The notes under the pieces were generated by a model, which saw only the letters and a list, made by a program, of their open reading frames with translations, was not told the origin of the DNA and ran no database searches. From assembly GCF_039555335.1 (NCBI RefSeq), contig NC_092628.1, positions 70,275,706 to 70,339,705 on the forward strand: a stretch of DNA of 64,000 nt, in the 5' to 3' direction. This document shows positions 41,576 to 54,845 of this stretch, piece by piece. The translations under genes were made by a program, and so were the position numbers. This DNA is from Amphiura filiformis (taxonomy: Eukaryota > Echinodermata > Ophiuroidea > Amphilepidida > Amphiuridae). Within the stretch, counting starts at the first letter, position 1. Each line of letters begins with the position of its first letter.

Positions 41576-43140
41576 ATTTTTTTAAATCCAGATTGGCTTC
41601 AGTTTGGGGTATGAGTTGGAAGAATTGAGACCGTGGCCGGAGTTGGTCTCCGGAATCATGAAATCCTGCGCACGTATCTGGGCTAATTACGAGCAAAGGA
41701 ACATCATGCATTTGGGATGCAAGTCTACGTTACTTTAAAGATTGTGAAGGTGCTTTCATCTCTCCTCTCCTCTCCTCTCCTCTCCTCTCTCCTCCTCCTC
41801 TCCTCTCCTCTCCTCTCCTCCTCTCTCCTCTCCTCTCTCCTCCTCTCCTCTCTACTCCCTCCCCTCCTCTCACTCTCCTCTCCTCTCCTCTCATGTACAA
41901 AGTCACATCATGAATTTGGGATGCAAGTCTACGTTAACTTTAATTAAAGATTGTGAATTTGCTTTTCCTCTCCTCTCCTCTCCTCTCCTCTTCTCTCCTT
42001 TCCTCTCCTTTCCTCTCCTCTCCTCTCCCTCCTCTCCTCTCCTCTCCTCTCCTCTCCTCCTCTCCTCTCCTCTCCTCTTCTTTCCTTTCCTCTCCTCTCC
42101 TCTCCTCTCGCTCCCCTTCCCTTCCCTCCTCTCCTTCTCCTCTCCTTTCATGTGCATGTCACATCATGCATTTGGGATGCAAGTCTACGTTAACTATAAT
42201 TAAAGATTGTGAATGTGCTTTTCCTCTCCTCTCCTCTTTCATCTCTCCTCTCCTCTCCTCTCCACTCCCCTAGTCTCCTCAACTCTCCTCTCCTCTCCAC
42301 TCCACTCCACTCCACTCCTCTCCTTTCCACACCTCTCCACTCCTCTCTTCTCCCTCTCCTCTTCTCTCTTCTCCCTCTCCTCTCTTCTCCCTCTCCTCTT
42401 CTGTACAAAGTCACATCATGCATTTAGGATGCAAGTCTACGTTAACTTTAAAGATTGTGAAGGTGCTTTTCCTCTCCTCTCCTCTCCCCTCTCCTCTCCT
42501 TTCCACTCCACTCCTCTCCTCTCAGTCTCCTCTCCTCCCACCTATCCCTCCCCTCTCCTCCCTTCCTTCTCTTCTCTTCTCTCACTCACCCTCTCCTCTC
42601 CTCTCCCCTCCCGTCTCCTCTCTAACTTCTCCATTCTGTTCCGTCTTATGGAGTGCAACATCCCGAATTACCAATTGCGCGGAGAATACAGATAAGTTTG
42701 GCTGCATGATGGATTGAACTATATACTGCGCGATGGCCCATGCACCGTCCACCTCCCTCCCATGCATACCACCATGCCCTCTTGTTCGCCAGTGGGAGGG
42801 GAACTTACGTCATTTTTTATCCAGATTGGCTTCAGTTTGAGGTATGAGTTGGAAGAATTGAGACCTTGGCCGGAGTTGGTCTCCGGAATCATGAAATCCT
42901 GCGCACGTATCTGGGCTAATTACGAGCAAAGTCACATCATGCATTTGGGATGCAAGTCTACGTAACATAAAACATTCGGAGGGTGCTTTTCCTCTCCTCT
43001 CTCCTCTCCTCTCCTCTCCTCTACTCTCCTCTCCTTTCCACGCCACTCCTCTCCTCTCCTCTCCTCTCATCTCATCTCCTCCCACCTATCCCTCCCCTCT
43101 CCTCCCTCCCTTCTCTTCTCTTTCTCTCCCCCCCTCCTTA
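41571..43140. repeat. Pyrimidine (CCTCT)n satellite with interspersed retrotransposon-tail units
   Basis: Long CCTCT/CTCTC pentanucleotide tracts alternate with a unit containing GATGCAAGTCTACGT, which occurs near 41714, 41918, 42174, 42426 and 42947 (spacings about 204, 256, 252 and 521). A longer flank (CCAGATTGGCTTCAGTTT to ATTACGAGCAAAG) occurs at 41588-41700 and again at 42820-42932. The tract spans about 1.5 kb. All long open frames here are low-complexity repeat translations. Confidence 0.92.
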
Positions 43141-44331
43141 TGTCTTGCTTTTTTTTCTATTTCTACTTCTTTATTATTATTGCATGAATCTATACACGAC
43201 AAACACCAGTATAGCCGGGGGTATAGCTGGGTCTAAACACTGAATGTTCTGTTTCCATACTTTTCGTATTTATATTTGCTTTATTTGCACATTACGTGTA
43301 TTAATGTTTCACCGGAAGCAGACGACATAATTTGACACAGACGAACATATTGCAGAAAACACGCGTTGTCTCTATTCACTCATTTCATTTCTCTATGGAA
43401 CAGTTTTCACTCTATATCTCTTTAGAAATTCATCAATCATAAGACTGGAGGGATGAGATACCTCGTGTTTACTACCTTATATGTAATGAAACCAAGGTTT
43501 ACATGGTCATGCGCACTTGACTTCTGAGGGAAGACTCAAACAAATGGGGAAAACCATGGGAAAATACAAATGCCTATATGTCAAAAACCTTATGGCATAA
43601 ACCCTATTATGTCTACATAATGCATAACACCATCTCAAGGGTAGCCCTTTAAAGCTTACAAACTTATTTCCAAACAGGTCCTTTTATTTACAGCAAAAAA
43701 AATTAAAAGTTAAGACTGGTAAAAAAACACGAAGAAAAAAACAATTAACAACTAGACATTCATTTGTTAAAAGGTAAGCTTTAAATGACATCTTTTTAAA
43801 ACTTGTATTTCAGTGAAACGGATTTAATATTTTCCAGCAAACTATGTTCCAGTTTTTGATAGCATTAAAATATTTAGAAAAATCTTCCCATTTTGACGTA
43901 ATTTAGGAAAATATGTATTAAATTATGTAACACGATCCATGTCCATTGACTATTGCTTCATAACCAGAATGACACAATAAGCTAAAATACAAATGAGTTG
44001 GACCCAGTACGACAAAATTGTATTAAACATGTTATTAACATGATTAATAGCTTTGTATTACATGAATGCACATGTACAAATTTGTAAAATAGGCGTACTA
44101 AATTTAATATACTTATGCATATTGTAAAAACATGTGAATGGGTAGCATTTTCAAATTGAAAACTTCAAGAATTCTGTAAAATTAGGTCAATCATCTTAAT
44201 TAACCGTGTGGCCCTTAGACGTAGTGATTCAGGTTTGAACAATGATTATTCTCTGGTTTAGTCACATACAGCTGTGAATTTCTAATCTGACTTTTCTTTG
44301 TATTGTTAATCATATTAACATGACTACATTC
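43141..44331. other. Gene-free sequence
   Basis: Nothing supported; A+T-rich and unique within the window. Confidence 0.55.
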
Positions 44332-44833
44332 TAAACATCTCAAAAAAAGTAACTAACCCCCCTTAAATAAATGGCCATTACTCAAAAACGGGCTAGTTTA
44401 TTACAAATCTGTAAAATGCGTTGGAAGCAGAATTTATTTCTGCGCATTTTAACACCTCATTTTGATACGATAGCCCAGAAAACAATAAAAACACCGCTTA
44501 CACCGTACCGGTCAATTTAATGTAGTGAGGTCCAGATTTGAAAGTTGCACTTACAACAATACAAAAACACTCGGATAACATTACACAGATTTCCTTCCAT
44601 TATACTGAATACAAATCAATAGAATTTACTGCAACATTCAAATCTTGGGTTATATTGATTTAAATGTACGCTGCGGCGTCAATATTTAGACAATTGCTAC
44701 AAATGAGGTGTCAAAAAGCGCGGAAATAAATATTCTGTTTCCAACGCATTTTGCAGATTTGTAATACAATCGCCCGTTTTAGAATAAAGGAATATTATTA
44801 AAGGGGGGTTCGTTAATTTTTTTGAGATGTTTA
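44332..44833. mobile_element. 502-bp fold-back MITE
   Basis: The termini TAAACATCTCAAAAAA are inverted repeats, followed by paired AACCCCCCTTTAATA-like words, a paired ACAAATCTGTAAAATGCGTT and a paired TTTTAACACCTCATTT-like word. Arms are about 130 bases. No coding content. Confidence 0.85.
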
Positions 44834-45742
44834 TAAGGAATGAACAGAAATCCGGGCAGAAATCACAAGGAAATTATTTCTACCTTGCACTGCAAAACAT
44901 ATTGACCCAGCAACGTACAAATCATTTTCAACACCTTACACTTCTCTTTTCTATTATCATATTTCTTACTCCCGCAGTAAAGTGATTAACATGATTAAGG
45001 CTATTACCCACATTTATTTCGATTAACATTTTGTAAACACACCAGGGAAACAATTTAGTCAATTGATCACACCAAACATTACGAATTATATCCGTAAGTC
45101 GCGCGTCCTGCATCCATATTCGCAAACGAGGCGTGAACAGGTCCGTTCCCTCGACGCGGCTCAACCCCCGGCCACATCGGCTCCGTCTTGCCGTGTGAAT
45201 TAACGGGATTCTAATAGCGCACAACCAGTGATAACGCTGCTAAAAACCTGCTAACAAATGACTTCACGTATTGTGTCTGACATCTTCCATCATGTCCATA
45301 GGAAAGATGGGAGATTCAAATTTTCCCTAGAGCCATTTAGTCAATCTCTTCCTAATGAATAGGTTAATATACTGTGTTTAGCCAAGAATTTTAATTGAAT
45401 TATGCCGCCACTTGACAACAAACTTTTCTGTTGTTGTTTACTCGAGTGACAGCATTTTTCTTGAGATTGCTAGTTTTTTGGAGAAAAGAGAGAGGTGATA
45501 AGTGACATCGGAGATACAGAGGCACTTCCGATTTGAAAATTAGGCTGTGATCTATACCTCAGTCTATTGCTACTGCCGTAATACTCCGACAAATCAACTT
45601 TACATTGCATGCTTTGTATCAGAGGCTTTACATATAGTCAATCTATACACATCTAACTGCAAACCAGCTGAAATCGTTTGCCATTCAAATTCTTTGAAAC
45701 CAATTGCCAGCTTACAATCATGGGTAGCGTATTTGTTTAATT
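44834..45742. other. Gene-free sequence
   Basis: No supported feature seen. A 98-residue open frame on the minus strand (45224-44928) has no recognisable motif. Confidence 0.5.
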
Positions 45743-46118
45743 AAAGACCCATTCAGTGATTCCAACGCAAGTGTAAAAAAATTTAACTTGTTTATAAATT
45801 GTTTTAAAGTGAAGGATAAGTCATTAATGGTCATTTGGTGGTATTTTTTTAATGACATATTGGGCAAAAAACGAAGAATAACAGCAGTACTACGAAGTTG
45901 AAGCCCCATTCAAATACATGTAGCTAATTTTTATACTTTCAGTATAAATTACAGATTCATATTATGTAAATGCCTTATTTTGTCTTAAATACACAGCTTT
46001 CGGCTGGACCACTAGCAGACTATGTTAGCACATCTATGACAATAACAAAGGTACCAACATCTTAATTTTGATGGTTTTGATGGTTTTCCGGATGTGCAAA
46101 TCACTGAATGGGCCTTTT
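45743..46118. mobile_element. ~375-bp MITE with short terminal repeats
   Basis: The ends AAAG(A/G)CCCATTCAGTGATT are inverted repeats of about 20 bases. The interior is not strongly self-complementary. Superfamily unassigned. Confidence 0.65.
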
Positions 46119-48959
46119 ATTAGTTTACATAAATTCAATTTTATACCATAGTAGACATGGTAGATATCAACTACATTCGTTGTATTGAATTGTTTATCTT
46201 GACATTGAAATGTGTATGCTACGCGGCTACATGTATGTACCAGCCCAGGCTACCATAAAGGTGCGTTTTGGATGCGAACCCTCACCAAATGACTTAACTG
46301 TTTAATGGTTCTTTGAACATGGTTGAATCAAACCTTTCTTCTCAGCATCTTTACATCATTCCCCAGGGCTCGACCAAGTCAAAGGACAACGTACACCCGG
46401 ACATATAGAAAGGTGATCACCAAACTTTGAATGCAATGCCCGATAACAATGACAAATTTGACAATGACTTTACTAAAGGCAAACCAGGCCGGGGTACACA
46501 CGCTGTTGGATGTTTTCGTCATGGACTCGTTTGACCATTGCGGGTTGTACCTCAAAGAACCTGGCGCAGAAGGTGGTGCGTCTTTTGACAAAAAGAAACA
46601 CTTTGTCGTAAAATATTCTGTTAATCCAATTAGATCAGGTAAAATCACAAATCCAAAAAGGTAATAAATTTACACAATGGTAATGTATGACGATCTACGA
46701 GCAATAATTATATATAACTGGGTTAAACTTCAAAATACTTTTGGATGGCTTTTTAAAGTATTTTCAAGGTCACCATATCATCATTGTTAGTACATCATGT
46801 ACAGAATACTGAAAAGTTCTGTTTATTTAATTTTTCTTGATTTGACTGTCACTTGCAACCGAAGATTCTAATCACAGATACTCAGTCTTTGTTCTAATTA
46901 ATTGAGCTACAAAATACGGGTTCATCTTGAGGTAAGGGAGTCACCATCTGTATTTGATCATGATTTGATGATCTGTTTTGCAGTTTGGACGTGGACAGCG
47001 ATCATGGGATCTTAATTATTCAAAGCATGGTTTGATATTTTCTTTCATTATTTCACGTTATTTTCTTCACTTATTCTTGCCCCCACTGACAAGCAGCACA
47101 AAAGTATAATGTTATGTTTGAATACAATATAATAAAATGCTAAAACTCCCGTCTGTTGTTCCCATAATAACATTTCAACAACTCTACATTATATTAGGCC
47201 AAGGTCAATGTAAAATCGCAGATCTTACATTACACATGTTACACCATGACGAAAAACAGACGATTGAACTTCAATATTTCATTTTTCCTCTCAAAAAGTC
47301 AAATCTGTAAATTGTTAAAACATTTTTAAAGTGCATTCATGTTTTTAAACTATTGTTTTTATATATGTTGATGTGTGGTCAGCGGACCTCTGTGTGGCAT
47401 GCGATTACACCATGTCTGTATAACATCTTCTTGTTCAAATGATGATGATATATCCACGCGCCCAACTCATCATCATTATATGGTAGGGTGATATCAAGAG
47501 TCGGTTATGAGCTGTTAAAAATAACAGTAGTACTTTGAATCAAGTAAATGGTAATACCAAGGTATTCACATTATAGAAGCTATTACCCATACAGATGGTT
47601 AAGTTTAGGCAGAGTGATAATATAAATGTTTTCCCATTTTGTCTACAGATCATTCAATAGCATGGAATAGTATGGATTAAAGCATTTTGCCTCCATATTT
47701 TGCGGACGCCATATTGGTTTGCTTGCGTTGTTTTGGATCTTAATTTGGAATAAATATGTGTACGAAATTGTTGCCTGCAAGTAAGGGTCCAAGTAAGTAG
47801 CTTCTGTATGGTGTATTCATATACACATTTATCTGAGTGAGGCTTTTCTTAGAGAGCTTATACATGTACAACAACAATTATCAAATCACTTATAAAGGAG
47901 ATGTCAATGAAGTGGAGTCAAACGTGTACAAATATTTTAATCAAATGCATTATTTTAATATGCTCGATATTCTGAAGTTGCATGCAACCATGTCTATGAT
48001 GCAACACATGCCTTCATGCCGAATGATAATGGTACGGACTGAGTAGTTCTGGGAGGAGGCAATTCTAAACATTCTAAATTTAACATATTTAATTCATTTA
48101 ATGGTCTTTCGTTTATTGAGTTGAGGATAAGGTTTAACCTAACACACCTCTTAATATCACCAATAACTGGAAATAAAGGGAATTTTTACGTCTTTTGGCG
48201 TCGATATTGCGTTACCGACAAATATGGGGGCGGTACAGTGCTTCCGCATGCAGTAGATCTTGGCAAAGATTGTAGCGCTTTGTATACCAACATTGTGAAG
48301 CTTAGTACCAAAATGTGATATTAAAATAGCCACCAAAAGGTGACTTAAATAGAATGATGTCCTTATTTTGTTTAGCAAGTTGTGATTGTCAAAGGAAAAG
48401 GGAAGGAAATACATAGCTGAAATCGGCACGCTATAACATATCAAATAGGAGATCTATGTGAATATTCTGTTCATTCGGACGGTGAAATCTTTAAACACCC
48501 GGCTCCTATATAATCCTCTATATCAATAAAACAAAGCATTTATGAAATATTAATAAAAATATTAATTCGTGCGATATTTAAACTAATCTTATGTGTAATA
48601 AAAATATATGGGGGTTCTTATGTTACTTTGTGTGCACATGTGATATAGTGTTTGCTTTGGTTAACTTAATCAATTAAAGAAATTAAGAATGGTAGGGAAA
48701 TTATAGATGATACTGCAAAATAACCATTAAATTTAATAGATATTTTAAACAATAACTTGTTTTTCTTTGCTCTTCTTTTACAGTTTTTTATATACATAGC
48801 TACACAAATACATAACTAATAACTTTTGATATAATAAATATGAACTGTGACAGATTGCTATAAGATATCAGGTGATTATACCAGCCGTATATCTTGTATT
48901 TAGGGAAATGTTGCTTAGAGACTGGCTGGAGTGTACTTGTACATCTATGTATGTGAATA
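46119..48959. other. Gene-free sequence
   Basis: No gene or long repeat was recognised. Open frames at 46379-46664 and 48157-48444 occur on both strands in overlap and have no family features. Confidence 0.5.
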
Positions 48960-49094
48960 TAAAGGAATCATCTACATCCGAAGAATAAATTAATAGGGCC
49001 TATTAATATTCGCAATATTGAAATGCAATCATTAATTGAACTCAGTATACATAGATGTACAATAACACTCAAGCCATTATCTGATATGATAGAG

Positions 49095-49472
49095 ACTTCC
49101 TCTTCTTCTTCTTCTTCTTCCTTATAAGTGCCTCCCTCATATGTATGAGTATTGTCGCACTGCGTACAGACAAGCTGTACTTATTTTTACTCTGGAACCT
49201 AGAGTAGATGAGTGTATTTTGAAGTACAGTCAACATGACCGGGATGATCCCCTGCTCTTTTCGAATAGCCTGTGACGTTCTTTAACGTGCACACTACATT
49301 AATGTGAGAAAATATGCATGTACACGGGACCGACAGCTTAAAGTGCCCTCCGAAGCACTAAGCAAGTAGAGTGAAGTGTCTTGCTCAAGGACACAAAGAG
49401 CCGGACCTGGGATTCGAACCCTTGACCCTTGGGTTCACAGTCCTATGCCTTAACCGCTAGGCCACGCTCTCC
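49095..49472 (-). mobile_element. tRNA-derived SINE
   Basis: Read on the minus strand, it opens GGAGAGCGTGGCCTAGCGG, containing a polymerase III A-box-like TGGCCTAGCGG (49464-49454). A perfect B box, GGTTCGAATCC, follows (49420-49410) at tRNA spacing. The body contains the word CCTTGAGCAAGACACTTCAC, shared by several animal SINE families, and about 280 more bases. It ends in a (GAA)n-type tail at about 49122-49095. It is a SINE rather than a functional tRNA because the body and tail are attached and the tRNA-like part does not close into a full acceptor stem. Confidence 0.85.
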
Positions 49473-49474
49473 TC

Positions 49475-49768
49475 ATGTTATGTGTACTTCTGTCCAGTGT
49501 CAGGCAAAATTCGCACGCCCAATTTTACCTGTGTTTTCGACACGCCCTCCATGCCCTTGTTATCAAACAAATTATGCGTATTTGTTTGCTTTCTGAATCC
49601 TGGTATAAGCACAATTATTTGTGTGTTTGTTACTGAAGGGAACTCCCGATCCAATGAAACTCCGGAATGTTTGCAAATAAGACAATTATAAAACATTGGC
49701 AAAATAAGACAATAAACATTTGAAACAATGCAATATTGCGAATATTAATATTAATTATATTGAGGAAG
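49475..49768 (-). repeat. Inverted partner of 51405-51706
   Basis: This is the reverse complement of 51405-51706 with moderate divergence. Shared words include GGCATGGAGGGCGTGTCGAAAA and ATACCAGGATTCAGAAA. The SINE lies immediately to its left, and 48960-49040 matches the left end of the 51379 copy (GGAATCATCTACATCCGAA). Confidence 0.8.
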
Positions 49769-51228
49769 AGAAAACAAAAAAAACCACTAAGGATTTATAC
49801 TAGTAGTAGAGTGTTTATTCTTGCGATTAAAAGTATCAATGGTGAAGCACAACTTGGTGCAGTAGTTTATTAAGAGCACATTAAACATGTTAAAGACTCG
49901 GAGAAAATATACATGATTTTGTCTGAATTTGTCAGAAATATTTCCAACGAAATAACATATTATGTTTGCAAATTTAACAGAAATTATCACAATGCCGAAG
50001 TTTTGTATTAGCGCCACTGCCAATGTCATGAATGCAATTCGGTGCTTCTTTATCGCTTAAACATTTGGCTTCCCGTCAAAAGCAGTGCTTTGTGCACTTG
50101 CGCCCGTACAACACGGTGAAGAAAGGCAACTCTATATCCCGTGGAAAATCTGCGTGTGTAAAATATCGTTCCATTCAACCCCCTGTAGTTACCTAAATTG
50201 ACAATATAAAATATCTGCAATAAATCAGCTTTAACAATATTTATATTGTACTACTGAACATGAACTGGTCTTTGTCATAATATTTCTTGCTCCAGATAAA
50301 ATTGAGAAAACTACGCTGAACTGACTGGTTATTATGATTTGACACTCTCATGAATCTTGTTGAACAACCTCATTAGTGTCAAATTAAAACAATATGACAT
50401 TAAAAATCGAAAGTTTACTCTCATAAAATAAAATTTCTCAGACAGAGATTGTGTACAAATTTATGGATAATGAAATGTCATAAATAGTCTCACTCATCTT
50501 GAGAACCATCTCTCTCTGTGGATTTCATGATCATGACTTTGGCTCATAAAATATTGTTGTTGCTATGACATTCACACATGATAAATAAATAAATGTCTGT
50601 AATATTCGTTAAATGTTTATGGCGACCACTGGGGTCATATTGACGATCAACCCTTTCAAACGGTAGTTGAAATCTGTCATATGATTAGCAGTTTGGCATC
50701 TTTAATTTCATGAGGATCACATGACCCAAAATGCTCTTGCAAAGGAAAAATTCAATAACTCCATCTAACATTCAATCATTTTCTCACAATTTGACCTCAT
50801 GTTTGATGTTCTGAGTATAATTCAAAGGTCATACCATTATAAGGGTATCACTTGGGGTCAAAGAATTGTGCCCTGACAGATGAGCATGTTTGAGATGATT
50901 TGAGGTTTTCTTCTTATCATGATATTATGAAATAAAATAATTAGCAGACGACGTGAATGCCAATGAACCTGTTGAAAGTGGCAGCAATTGCCTGCCCTGG
51001 TCAAATTGAGAAAAATTATATTCTATGAAAATGTGTATTTGGTGCAAATTTGTCATCAAATCATGAATAATGGCATATGACAGGACTATTTGAGTTAAAA
51101 TTGCCTTCTTTGTGTAATATTTTGGAAACTTTTGAGTATAGAGATACAAATTTGCTCAATAATATACTAATGTGGATATTACTACATGATCTAAACTGAT
51201 TGCACATGCATGTACATCACTACATGTA
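49769..51228. other. Gene-free sequence
   Basis: No supported feature seen. Confidence 0.5.
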
Positions 51229-51287
51229 CTATACATGTTTGCATTTATGTATTATACATGTTTGCATTTATGTATTATACATGTTCA
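51229..51287. repeat. 24-bp tandem repeat
   Basis: About two and a half copies of ATACATGTTTGCATTTATGT plus ATT. Confidence 0.85.
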
Positions 51288-51378
51288 AAAGACAAAAAAG
51301 TACTTTTTTTCTTCAAAATTGTTCAGTTCAAAAATGTTTATTTTCGGTGCATTTTCACAAGCACAAAGAATGTGTTAG

Positions 51379-51706
51379 AAGGAATCATCTACATCCGAAA
51401 ACGAATGAATTAATATTAATTAATATTCGCAACATTTGCATTGTTTCAAGTGTTTATAAATCGTCTTATTTGGCAAATGTTTTATAATTGTCTTATTTGG
51501 AAACATTCCAGAGTTTCAATGGATAGGGAGTTCTCTTCAATAACAAACGAATAATTAATTGTGCTCATACCAGGATTCAGAAAACAAACAAATACGTGTA
51601 ATTTGTTTGATAGCAAGGGCATGGAGGGCGTGTCGAAAATACAGGTAAAATTGGGCGTGCAAATTTTGCCTAACATTTGGACAAAATTACGCGTAACATG
51701 AGGAAG
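51379..51706 (+). repeat. Dispersed repeat, copy in + orientation
   Basis: It starts at GGAATCATCTACATCCGAAA, also found at 48961, and ends near ACATGAGG, shared with the edge of the 49475 copy. No terminal inverted repeats are obvious. Class unknown. Confidence 0.75.
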
Positions 51707-53088
51707 TCGATCAAGTATCAGCAAAGTATTCCAACCAGAATACAGTGAATGCAGCATAATGTTAATGAAAATGTTGACACCTTACACAAATTATGACACA
51801 AAATATCAGCGAGAGGGTGAAAGTAGTGTTTTCGATTAATAACAAGAGGATTTGAGCTTTTAAAGCTAGGCACATGCAATATCACTTATGGAGTTAGAAA
51901 GTTGTCATCAAAATTAAGAACTTAATTGAAACGTGCAATCATAGTAATTGAACTTGCGTAGCAATATTTTAGCTCACTTTCAAATTAGCAGTATTCTGTA
52001 CAAAAAGGTTTGCGTGCATGCAAAAGGATGATGCGTGGAAACTTTTGTATTTCTGCATTTCTTAACATATTTTCGTTCCCAAAGGTGCTGGTATTTTTGG
52101 TATTTTTCTTTAAGAGCTAGTGCCCCATTTTGTTGTCAACAACATTCTCTGTGCATCTGCCGACCAGGTGTGTTCTTCTAATATAAAAACATTTAAAGAA
52201 GTGATGCTTTTAACGGCGTATGATCTAAGATCAACCGGAAGATCAGTAAACCGTAACATCTTCGTTTTCTTCACAAACATTGGCTAGTCCAAATGCGAAA
52301 GCTTCCCAGATTTACCCCAGGGGGAACTTTGAAAGCCCCCTGAAAGGTCATAGGTCAAAAGCATCTTGTACTATGAGGAAATATAGACATTTTTAGAGCC
52401 TCGGTTGATCTTAAATGGAGCCGACTTGTTTTTCTTACATTCAGAACCAAATTTTGTTTCTCATAGATTCATAATGATCTGATTCCGTGCAAGTTTTTAA
52501 GAGCATGTTGTAAAATTACCCACCCCCGCCCGCGAGGCTTTTACAGTCACTTTTGATTGATGATAAAAGATGCCTTAGAAAGACCCGAAAAGATACATTT
52601 TGAAACTTCTAAAAAATGCCGCTCCAACATCGAAACGACGGGACACTTTCCCAAACATGGCAAACAAGAAAATCCTTTACAATGGTTTCGATTCATAACC
52701 CAAAATATTCTGGCGCATTATGAAAGACCATGGGTCAACGCGTTTTGCAGCGGCGCAAAACAACCCGCCAGATTCAGGTTTGGCAACGAATTCAGCTTAC
52801 AGCGTTTTTAAGGACTTCTTTTTTTAGTTCAAGATAGATTTTCTTTCTCCGATTACCAATCCAACCCCAAGAGATTTTGAAGATGATAAATGCGTCCATA
52901 ACCTATCATAACATTTTGGTATTTATAATGGCTTTCACGTGTATACAGCAAGAGCAGGCTGTACGCGTCGATGGATGACCAGGCCAAGCTCAAGAAGGCA
53001 AAGTCTCTTTTCGCACGCAAATGACATTATAATATTATGCATATTGTGTAACAATTATGAATTTAATATTTTTCTTTACAACAACATT
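51707..53088. other. Gene-free sequence
   Basis: No recognised gene. An 84-codon open frame at 52557-52811 (plus) has ordinary composition but no known motif and no splice support. Confidence 0.5.
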
Positions 53089-53341
53089 TGTGATGCGATC
53101 AAGCAAAATCAGTCGGAACTCGGAAATATTGATTTTGAGATATAGCCAAACAAAGGAAATATTTCCCTTTGTTTCCTCTTGTTTTGGACACTCTTTGATT
53201 GCTCATATCTTTGGAACTGGTTGTTCAATTTCAATGGGGTTTTCTGCAAAATCCAGATTTGTAAATGCTTTTTACTATCCTATAAGAAACTGAAAATTTA
53301 ATATTTCCGAGTTCCGACTGATTTTGCTTGATCGCATCACA
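53089..53341. mobile_element. 253-bp MITE, GATGCGATCAAGC family, copy 1
   Basis: The terminal inverted repeats are about 42 bases and perfect, starting TGTGATGCGATCAAGC. A CATTTG word lies at both flanks and may be the target duplication. It is the same length as the copy at 62497-62749 and differs at about a dozen positions. The plus-strand open frame across it is shared by both copies. Confidence 0.92.
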
Positions 53342-53407
53342 TTTGAGTTTAGGACTGAAATACTGCACATATATTAGATATTAGGTGTAAACTCTGCCCG
53401 TGATAAT

Positions 53408-53470
53408 TACGGCAGTGCAATGCAATGTAACGCAACAGGGCAATACAATGCAATGTGCACAATGCAACAA
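53408..53470. repeat. Degenerate CAATG/GCAAT repeat
   Basis: Repeated CAATGCAATGTAA-type words in both phases. Confidence 0.7.
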
Positions 53471-53954
53471 TGAGCATAATAGCAATGATATGAACAAATG
53501 ACATAACCATGATAACCTGATTATAGTTGACATCAAGGAACAAAAGTAAAATATATCAATAATTAAAGTGGTTGAACAAAGTGTGATTTACTTTTTGGCA
53601 CAATAATATTCAAGAAAACTAAGATAATTTTGTGCAATTTTAAAGACAAACAAATGGATACAATGAAATAAAAAAAAGTTATATGACGTGTTTTGTTTGC
53701 TCATTTTTCTTCTCCCATGTGGAATTCCGCAAGGATATTTTTCGATGGATTGCCCGGAGAAGTCCGCGAAGGATTTGACCGGCGTCAATGCAATTACCAA
53801 CATTTGAGAAAATTACAACCAAGGGAATGGGCTTGTCAAGTTCAAATTTACATTACTTAAACTCTAACACTCCAACACCCAAAAGTGTTAGGATTAATTT
53901 ACTTTATTTTTTACAATAACAATATTGATGAAGATTGTTTAACGCACTAAATAA

Positions 53955-54845
53955 TTTTAAACTTCAAATACACTCACCGAGACTTAAATTATCCTGATTC
54001 AATATAAACTGATTTTCTTCCTTATTAGCAAAACACATGCAAAGTTTCAATTATAAGGGCGCCCTCAACGATAACTGTGAGAAGGAATCGAATTGATCTT
54101 AAAGGACGTCTCCGGCAATCACAACATTATGCCTTATATGCAAGAAAAACGAATCACGTGGTTATATTTAAAACAAACTCATAGTGACCATAAAAACGAA
54201 TAATAACATCTATTTCTCAACACGAAATATTCAAAATTCCCGGGCGCCGGAATTGCCCAGTGCAATGACGTCCCAGTAATACAATGAAGGCTGACGACAA
54301 TTGAGCACAAATAACCATTAGGCTTAAGTCATTATTTGCACTTAGACAATTTCGGCACGCGCCAAATTAAGTGCTGAATACATTTATTTTGTTATTGTTT
54401 TTCGTTGCGATTTTAAACTTCAAATGTACTCACCGAGACTTAAATTATCCTGATTCAATATAAACTGATTTTATATATATTTTATATGATTTTATATAAA
54501 CTTCCTTATCAGCAAAACATACTAGTATTGCAAAGGATCAATCATAAGGGCGCCCTCAACGATAACTGTGAGAAGGGATCGAATTGATCTTAATTAAAGG
54601 ACGTCTCCGGCAATCACAACATTATGCCTTATATGCAAGAAAAATAATTATCAAGCACGAATCACATGGTTATAATATTTAAAACAAACTACCATAAAAA
54701 CGAATAATAACATCAATTTCTCAACACGCAATATTCAAAATTCCCGGGCGCCAAAATTGCCCAGTGCAATGACGTCCCAGTAATACAATGAAGGCTGACG
54801 ACAATTGAGCACAAATAACCATTACGTCATTGCACTTAGACAATT
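53955..54845. repeat. ~456-bp tandem duplication
   Basis: 53955-54400 recurs from 54411. Shared words include CACTCACCGAGACTTAAATT, AAGGGCGCCCTCAACGATAA, GACGTCTCCGGCAATCACAA and AATGACGTCCCAGTAATAC. The first copy lacks the right arm of the fold-back that follows the second. Confidence 0.9.

Noticed and set aside
41717..43243. Many Leu/Ser-rich or Arg/Glu-rich open frames of 70-160 residues
   Set aside because: All are translations of CCTCT repeats, which lack stops in most frames.
49397..49472. Possible functional tRNA gene
   Set aside because: A and B boxes are present, but the sequence continues into a SINE body and GAA tail and lacks a clean acceptor stem.
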